DNA from: Niveispirillum sp048066115
GTDB taxonomy: Bacteria; Pseudomonadota; Alphaproteobacteria; Azospirillales; Azospirillaceae
Direction of reading: 5' to 3'
DNA: 64,000 bases
NCBI RefSeq assembly: GCF_048066115.1
Contig: NZ_JBLTYX010000005.1
Location: forward strand, 1-64,000
The notes below the pieces were generated by a model, which was given only the letters and a program-made list of their open reading frames with translations, was not told the DNA's origin and ran no database searches. The first letter of the stretch is position 1, and every line of letters begins with the position of its first letter. Of this stretch, positions 59,350 through 64,000 are shown one piece after another. A program made the translations under genes and the position numbers.

Positions 59350-60462
59350 TCACGCATCTATAGAAAGCCCCAGGGCCAGCCGACCGGACATCTCCGCCTG
59401 CGGGCGGGTGGTCAGCGGGTGGAAGCGCGTGCCCTGAATATCGCGGAACAGCCGCTCCAGCCCCGCTGCCCGCCGGAACCCGGCACCGCCCACGGCGTCC
59501 ATGGCCTTGGTCACGCTGGCGATCATGCCGCGGGCGGCCAGGGTGCGGGCCTGGAAGATGGCATTGGTCGTCGCCGGCCCCGGCTTGGCGGTCACCGACA
59601 GGTGCTGCATCCGCTCCACCGCCATTGTGGCCAAGCTGAGTTCCGTTTCCATCTCCCCCACGGCGGCGATCAGATGCGGGTCCGGCTGCCTGCCGGCCAG
59701 CATGGACAGGGCCTTGTCCCGTGCCGCCAGCGCCACGCCCAGATATGCCGAATAGACCAGCGGGAAGGCCACCATGCTGATGATGTGGAACAAAGGGTGC
59801 CAGGGGCCGGAGGGGCGGCGGCCGGATACAGCCCCGTCGGCCAGGAAGAACCCGTCCAGCACGACATCGTGCGAACCGGTGCCACGCATGCCCATGGCCT
59901 GCCAGCAAGGCTCGATCCGCACGCCGTCCGCCTTCATCGGGACCGCGAAATGCAGGACCTGGGGCCCGCCCTCGGCATCGGCATCGACGGCGCAGGTCAG
60001 CAGCAGGTCGCCGGCCGGCGCGCCGCTGGCGAAGACCTTGCGGCCATGGATGCGATAGCCTCCTTCCACCCGCTCCGCCCGCCCCGACCCTTGCAGCCAG
60101 TCCGACCCGCCGCTGGACATCAGCAGCACCCTGTCCTGGGCCACACGGGTCAGCAGCGGCCCCGTCGGTGCCGCCACATGGCGCAGGCGCCAGGCGGCGG
60201 CGGCCACCTGGTGGGTATGCATGGAGAACCACAGGGCGGTGGACCCGCAATGCCGGCCCAGTTCCGTCAGCATGGCGCCCAGTTCCGCCCCATCGGCCCC
60301 GCCGCCGCCCAACTCGCGCGGCACGCCCGCCGCCAACAGGGGGGAGGCCTTCAGCGCCGCCGCATTCTCCAGGGCGAAACCGTCGGTCTCGTCCATCTCC
60401 GCGCTGCGCAAGGCGAAGGTCTGGCCCAGGTTCCGCGCCGTTTCAATCAAATCGCTCGTCAT
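59350..60462 (-). CDS. Acyl-CoA dehydrogenase family protein
   Basis: A 370-residue flavoprotein. It has GVPRELGGGGADGAELGAML near residue 48, the middle-domain MGMRGTGSHDVVLDGFFL and the C-terminal helices ending with GLERLFRDIQGTRFHPLTTRPQAEMSG. These fit the acyl-CoA dehydrogenase or related DszC/flavin monooxygenase branch; the substrate is unknown, and I could not identify the catalytic glutamate. It is divergent from an HxlR regulator. Confidence 0.85.
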   Translation of the reverse strand: MTSDLIETARNLGQTFALRSAEMDETDGFALENAAALKASPLLAAGVPRELGGGGADGAELGAMLTELGRHCGSTALWFSMHTHQVAAAAWRLRHVAAPTGPLLTRVAQDRVLLMSSGGSDWLQGSGRAERVEGGYRIHGRKVFASGAPAGDLLLTCAVDADAEGGPQVLHFAVPMKADGVRIEPCWQAMGMRGTGSHDVVLDGFFLADGAVSGRRPSGPWHPLFHIISMVAFPLVYSAYLGVALAARDKALSMLAGRQPDPHLIAAVGEMETELSLATMAVERMQHLSVTAKPGPATTNAIFQARTLAARGMIASVTKAMDAVGGAGFRRAAGLERLFRDIQGTRFHPLTTRPQAEMSGRLALGLSIDA

Positions 60463-60579
60463 GTCATCGCCTGTTTGGATCGGGTTTCCGTCTTTCGGGG
60501 ATGCCCTTAATCCAGCGCGACAAAGCGACGCGCTCAAGTACAATGAATGGACCGTCACGGCCCCAGGAAAGCCGCCCCC

Positions 60580-61338
60580 ATGAGCTATGGCCAGTTCTGT
60601 CCCGTTTCCAAGGCGGCGGAGATTTTCGCCACCCGCTGGACACCGCTGATCCTGCGCGAACTGATGCTGGGCAGTACGCGGTTCAACGATATCCATCGCG
60701 GCTTGCCGCTGATATCCCGCACCCTGCTGGCGCAGCGCCTGCGGGAGCTGGAGCGGGCCGGCGTGGTGCGGGCCGAACGCCGCCCGCGCGGCCATGACTG
60801 GCTGCTGACGGAGGCGGGCGACGCCTTCCGCCCGATGGTGGAGGGGCTGCATCTCTGGGGCCGGCGCTGGGGGCGCGGCCTGCCGACCCAGGATGACATG
60901 GACCCGCGGCTGCTGATGTGGGACATCCACCGCAAGGTACGGCTGGACCGGGTGCCACCGGGCCGGCACGTGCTGCGCTTCCATTTCAAGGGATTGCCGC
61001 GGCAATTCACCGCCGTGCGCCGCGTCTGGCTGGTGCTGACCCCGGCCGATGCCGATGTCTGCCACCAGGACCCGGGCTATCCCGTGACGCTGGGGGTGGA
61101 GGTGGATGTCGGCCTGATGTGCCGGCTATGGATGGGGTACGAGGCCTGGGAAGAGGCGCTGCGCCGCAGTGCCGTGCAGTTCGATGGCGACCGGGAGGCG
61201 GCGCGGCTGCTGCCTGACTGGCTGGATCTGGCGGAACGCCGGGCGCGGGCGGATGACCACCTGCCCCTGACGCCAGCCCCGCCGCGCGCCACTGATCGCC
61301 CGGTTTCGGCGCTGTCGCCGGCGGAAGCCCCAGCCTGA
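60580..61338 (+). CDS. HxlR family transcriptional regulator
   Basis: A 252-residue regulator. The N-terminal winged helix has CPVSKAAEIFATRWTPLILRELMLGSTRFNDIHRGLPLISRTLLAQRLRELERAGVV, with the HxlR-typical Cys at residue 7. The C-terminal part is an SCP2-like domain (FHFKGLPRQFTAVRRVWLVL). The ATG at 60580 fits the family start MSYGQFCPVSKA. Transcribed away from the acyl-CoA dehydrogenase, it likely controls that gene. Confidence 0.88.
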   Translation: MSYGQFCPVSKAAEIFATRWTPLILRELMLGSTRFNDIHRGLPLISRTLLAQRLRELERAGVVRAERRPRGHDWLLTEAGDAFRPMVEGLHLWGRRWGRGLPTQDDMDPRLLMWDIHRKVRLDRVPPGRHVLRFHFKGLPRQFTAVRRVWLVLTPADADVCHQDPGYPVTLGVEVDVGLMCRLWMGYEAWEEALRRSAVQFDGDREAARLLPDWLDLAERRARADDHLPLTPAPPRATDRPVSALSPAEAPA

Positions 61339-61344
61339 TCGGGA

Positions 61345-61644
61345 TTATTTCTGTACGGCTTCCTCGGCTGCCTTCTTCTCGCGGAAGGCGGCGCGTTCCT
61401 CATCGACCCGCTTTTCGTCGGCGATGGCCTCGTCGTTGGTCATCAGCCTGGGGAAGACGGTGATGGTCTTGTCCTCCAGCTTGAAATAGCCCATGCCGAT
61501 GCCGGCGATCCATGTCGGGATGACCAGCGCGCCGACGCAGGCGGCCAGGATGCCGAACAGGCGGGTCTTGTTGCGCCCCATTCTCATGCGGCGGCCGGTC
61601 TCGTCCGATATGGGTTCGGCCGAATAGGCCCGTTTCAGCTTCAT
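61345..61644 (-). CDS. Small membrane protein of the ligase operon
   Basis: A 99-residue protein with one hydrophobic segment at about residues 29-53 and a charged C-terminal helix rich in K, E and A. No family recognised. Its ATG overlaps the stop codon of the DNA ligase gene by four bases, so it is translated with it. Why a membrane protein should travel with a repair ligase is unclear. Confidence 0.65.
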   Translation of the reverse strand: MKLKRAYSAEPISDETGRRMRMGRNKTRLFGILAACVGALVIPTWIAGIGMGYFKLEDKTITVFPRLMTNDEAIADEKRVDEERAAFREKKAAEEAVQK

Positions 61645-63263
61645 GTCCCCACCATCCTTTCCAAAACCTCCAGCCGGTCGGCCTCTGCCGCCGGCTTGTC
61701 CCAGCGCAGCCGCGCAATGCGGGGAAAACGCATGGCGATGCCGCTCTTGTGCCGTGTCGAGCGGTGGACGCTGTCGAATGCCACCTCGAACACCAGACCG
61801 GGCGCCACCTCCCGCACGGGACCGAAGCGGTTGGTGGTATGGTTGCGCACCCAGCGGTCGATCTCCACCAGTTCCGCATCGGTGAAGCCGAAATAGGCCT
61901 TGCCGACCGGCACCAGTTCCCCGCCAGCATTCGGCTCACCCCGCCAGGCGCCGAACGTGTAGTCGCTGTAGAAGCTGGATCGCTTGCCATGCCCGCGCTG
62001 GGCGTACATCAGCACGCAATCCGCCGTCAACGGTCCGCGCTTCCATTTGAACCAGGGCCCCTTGGGCCGGCCGCCGATATAGGGGCTGTCGCCCCGCTTC
62101 AGCATCAACCCCTCGATGGCGCCATCCTCCACGCCTGTGTCACGGGCCGACAGGCGCAGGCGGGAAAGGTGATCCCAATTATCGAAGGGGACAAGGGGTG
62201 ACAGGTCCATGCCCGCCGGCCGGGTGCGGTCAAACCAGGCTTCCAGCCGTGCGCGGCGCGCGTCGAAGGGCAGGGCGCGCAGATCCTCGCTCCCGTCGAA
62301 CAGCATGTCGTAGAGCCGGACCCAGGCGGGATAGTCCTTCAGCATCGCCGCCGTCACCCGCTTGCGGTTCAGGCGCTGCTGAAGGTCGTTGAAGGGGGCG
62401 ATGCGCCCGTCACGGTGGACCAGCAATTCTCCATCCAGGACGGCGTGGAAGCCCATATGACCGGCCACATCGGGGAATGCCGCCGCGATCTCATCGCCCG
62501 TGCGGCTGTAGATGCGGGCCAGATCGGGCGTGCCGCGCGCCACCAGTTGCACGCGGATGCCGTCCCATTTCCACTCCGCGCGGAAATCGGTGGGGTCCAG
62601 CGCCTCGATATCCCCTTCCTCCAGCGGATGTGCCAGCATCATCGGCCGGAACCCGCCCGTCTCCCCCACGCCCGGTTTCTCCGACTGACCGGTCAGCCAG
62701 TCGAACAGGGGCGTGAAGGGCGGGGACAGCCCGTGCCACAGCTCTTCCACCTGTTCCAGTTCGACAATGGTGCCGTTCAGCACGGCCCAATCAACCAGGG
62801 CGGTGCGGGCCAGCCGCGCCGACACGCCAACCCGCATCCCGCCGGTGATCAGCTTCAGCAGCGCCCAGCGCCCCGTGGCGTCCAGCACATCCAACCAGCC
62901 GGCCAGCAGGTCCGGCACCGCCCGCCGCTTGGCGGCTGCCAGCCCCTCCACCACCTCCGCCAATCCCGGCGGGGGGCGGTTCAGGCCGGGCGGGGCAGGC
63001 CAGATCAGGGCCACGGTTTCCGCCAGATCGCCCACGAAATCATAGGACCAGCCGAACAGGGCCGGGTCGACGCGGGTGGCGACCAGTTCGCGGATCATCG
63101 CCGGCTTGGCGGCATTGAAGGACAGATCGCCGGTCAGGGCCGCCAGCCCATAGCCGCGGTCGGGATCGGGTGTGGAAGCCAGATAATCGGCGATCAGCCG
63201 CAGCTTGCCATTGCGCGACGGCATATAGGCGAGCGCGTCCAGCAGGGCGGCGAAGCGCTGCAT
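61641..63263 (-). CDS. ATP-dependent DNA ligase (cisplatin-damage-response type)
   Basis: A 540-residue ligase. The adenylation lysine is Lys232 in AEWKWDGIRVQL (motif I); DGELLVH follows as motif III, and FKWKRGPLTADCVLMYAQ includes motif V. The N-terminal helical domain (about 1-200) and C-terminal OB fold (about 430-540) are present. This form is found in proteobacteria together with an MBL-fold exonuclease and is proposed to act in damage repair rather than replication. Its ATG overlaps the stop codon of the exonuclease gene (TGATG). Confidence 0.93.
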   Translation of the reverse strand: MQRFAALLDALAYMPSRNGKLRLIADYLASTPDPDRGYGLAALTGDLSFNAAKPAMIRELVATRVDPALFGWSYDFVGDLAETVALIWPAPPGLNRPPPGLAEVVEGLAAAKRRAVPDLLAGWLDVLDATGRWALLKLITGGMRVGVSARLARTALVDWAVLNGTIVELEQVEELWHGLSPPFTPLFDWLTGQSEKPGVGETGGFRPMMLAHPLEEGDIEALDPTDFRAEWKWDGIRVQLVARGTPDLARIYSRTGDEIAAAFPDVAGHMGFHAVLDGELLVHRDGRIAPFNDLQQRLNRKRVTAAMLKDYPAWVRLYDMLFDGSEDLRALPFDARRARLEAWFDRTRPAGMDLSPLVPFDNWDHLSRLRLSARDTGVEDGAIEGLMLKRGDSPYIGGRPKGPWFKWKRGPLTADCVLMYAQRGHGKRSSFYSDYTFGAWRGEPNAGGELVPVGKAYFGFTDAELVEIDRWVRNHTTNRFGPVREVAPGLVFEVAFDSVHRSTRHKSGIAMRFPRIARLRWDKPAAEADRLEVLERMVGT

Positions 63264-64000
63264 CACTCCTCCTCCCCGAAACCGACCAGATGCAGGGGCT
63301 TGGCCTTCACCCCCTGGCCGGTGGCCCAATGGACCAGGGCCTCCTCGCTGCCATGGGTGACCCACAGCTCACCGGGCGCCACATCCCGCACCGTCTGGCA
63401 CAGTTCGTCCCAATCGGCATGGTCGGACACGATCAGCGGCAGTTCGATCCCGTGCTGGCGGGCCCTGGCCCGCACCCGCATCCAGCCCGACGCATAGGCC
63501 GGCAGCGGGTCCGGCATCCGGCGCAGCCATTTGTCGGCCATCGCCGATGGCGGGGCCAGGACGATGCCGCCGCGCATCTCGGCCCCGTCGACAATGGTGG
63601 CGGGGCGCAACTCCCCCAGTTCCACCCCCTGCTCCCGATACAGCTCGCACAGCGGCAGGTGGGCACCATGCAGATAGAGCGGCCGGTCATAGCCCGCCCG
63701 TCGCAGCTCCGCGATCAGCCGCTGGCACTTGCCCAGGGCGTAGCAGCCGACGACGATGGTGCGCTCTGGAAACAGAGCCAACGTATGCAGCAGCCTTGCG
63801 ATCTCGCCTTCCACCGGGGGATGGCGAAACACCGGCAATCCAAAGGTTGCCTCGGTGATGAAGGCATCGCATTGCACCGGCTCGAACGGGTCGCAGGTGG
63901 GATCAGGGCGGCGTTTATAGTCGCCCGACACCACCACCCGGCTGCCACGCCAATCCAGCACCACCTGGGCCGACCCCAGCACATGCCCGGCCGGCACCAG
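63263..64000 (-). CDS. Ligase-associated DNA exonuclease (MBL fold), 5' end outside the window
   Basis: The visible 245 residues are the C-terminal part of a metallo-beta-lactamase-fold nuclease; the gene continues past 64000. Seen are PAGHVLGSAQVVLDWRGSRVVVSGDYKR, the second-metal-site region, EATFGLPVFRHPP, VVGCYALGKCQRL, the late VSDHADWDEL and a WVTHGSEEALVHW end. The N-terminal HxHxDH metal motif must lie beyond the window. It overlaps the ligase gene and is presumably the first or middle gene of that repair operon. Confidence 0.92.
   Translation of the reverse strand: MVPAGHVLGSAQVVLDWRGSRVVVSGDYKRRPDPTCDPFEPVQCDAFITEATFGLPVFRHPPVEGEIARLLHTLALFPERTIVVGCYALGKCQRLIAELRRAGYDRPLYLHGAHLPLCELYREQGVELGELRPATIVDGAEMRGGIVLAPPSAMADKWLRRMPDPLPAYASGWMRVRARARQHGIELPLIVSDHADWDELCQTVRDVAPGELWVTHGSEEALVHWATGQGVKAKPLHLVGFGEEE

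Overview
The window is one contiguous piece of a GC-rich alphaproteobacterial chromosome. The gene set (AapJQMP uptake system, PhaAB, homogentisate pathway, a ligase-associated exonuclease with an ATP-dependent ligase, and the rpmH-rnpA-yidD-yidC-engB block) and the protein style suggest the Rhodospirillales/Azospirillaceae, something like Niveispirillum or Azospirillum. That placement is inference from gene content, not a database match. I see no rRNA, tRNA, CRISPR array, transposase or prophage.

Layout. 1-7.9 kb: a chemoreceptor, a pair of membrane-anchored coiled-coil proteins, pgi, an unusual repeat (beta-propeller-like) protein and a DUF817 membrane protein. 8-11.8 kb: a large pentapeptide-repeat protein, mutL and a small lipoprotein. 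12.1-16.5 kb: the general amino-acid ABC transporter aapJQMP on the minus strand, with a ParD-type antitoxin gene embedded between aapM and aapP. 16.7-21.6 kb: homogentisate catabolism (MarR regulator, hmgA, fahA, maiA), interrupted by a HigBA-type toxin-antitoxin pair with a frameshifted toxin and by an SDR. 21.8-33.1 kb: an MDR oxidoreductase, a diguanylate cyclase, an RraA-like protein, a LysR/oxidoreductase pair, a truncated glycosyltransferase-like gene, a cyclic-nucleotide-binding protein, an M48 lipoprotein protease, a class III adenylate cyclase and a histidine kinase. 33.2-41.2 kb: phaA, phaB, a PhyH dioxygenase, a NUDIX hydrolase, an orphan OmpR-type regulator, a DacC-type carboxypeptidase with SPOR domain, a GST and a TPR-aspartyl hydroxylase. 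41.2-43.7 kb: an accessory patch with short tandem repeats, a decayed gene and an AT-rich orphan gene of unknown function. 43.7-52.2 kb: patatin, sterol desaturase, an orphan DUF2384 gene, ugd, SDR/AraC, phosphomannomutase, and AraC plus DUF2000. 52.3-56 kb: rpmH, rnpA, yidD, yidC, engB. 56.3-64 kb: a membrane glycosyltransferase-like protein, a DUF1640 protein, GT2, acyl-CoA dehydrogenase/HxlR, a small membrane protein, the DNA ligase and its partner exonuclease, which runs off the window edge.

The most striking non-genic structure is a dispersed intergenic element, 12 copies in 64 kb. Each copy is about 50-85 bp with three or four adjacent hairpins. The linkers are conserved (TAAGCCAAGC and a TGAGGGAAC-like tail) while the stem sequences differ between copies and still pair completely. 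Every copy sits next to the 3' end of a gene, usually within about 80 bp of the stop codon, and most are flanked by a further perfect hairpin of unique sequence. Separately, a perfect 35-bp inverted repeat lies inside the 5' coding part of an AraC-type gene, and there is no start codon downstream of it, so it appears to be translated.
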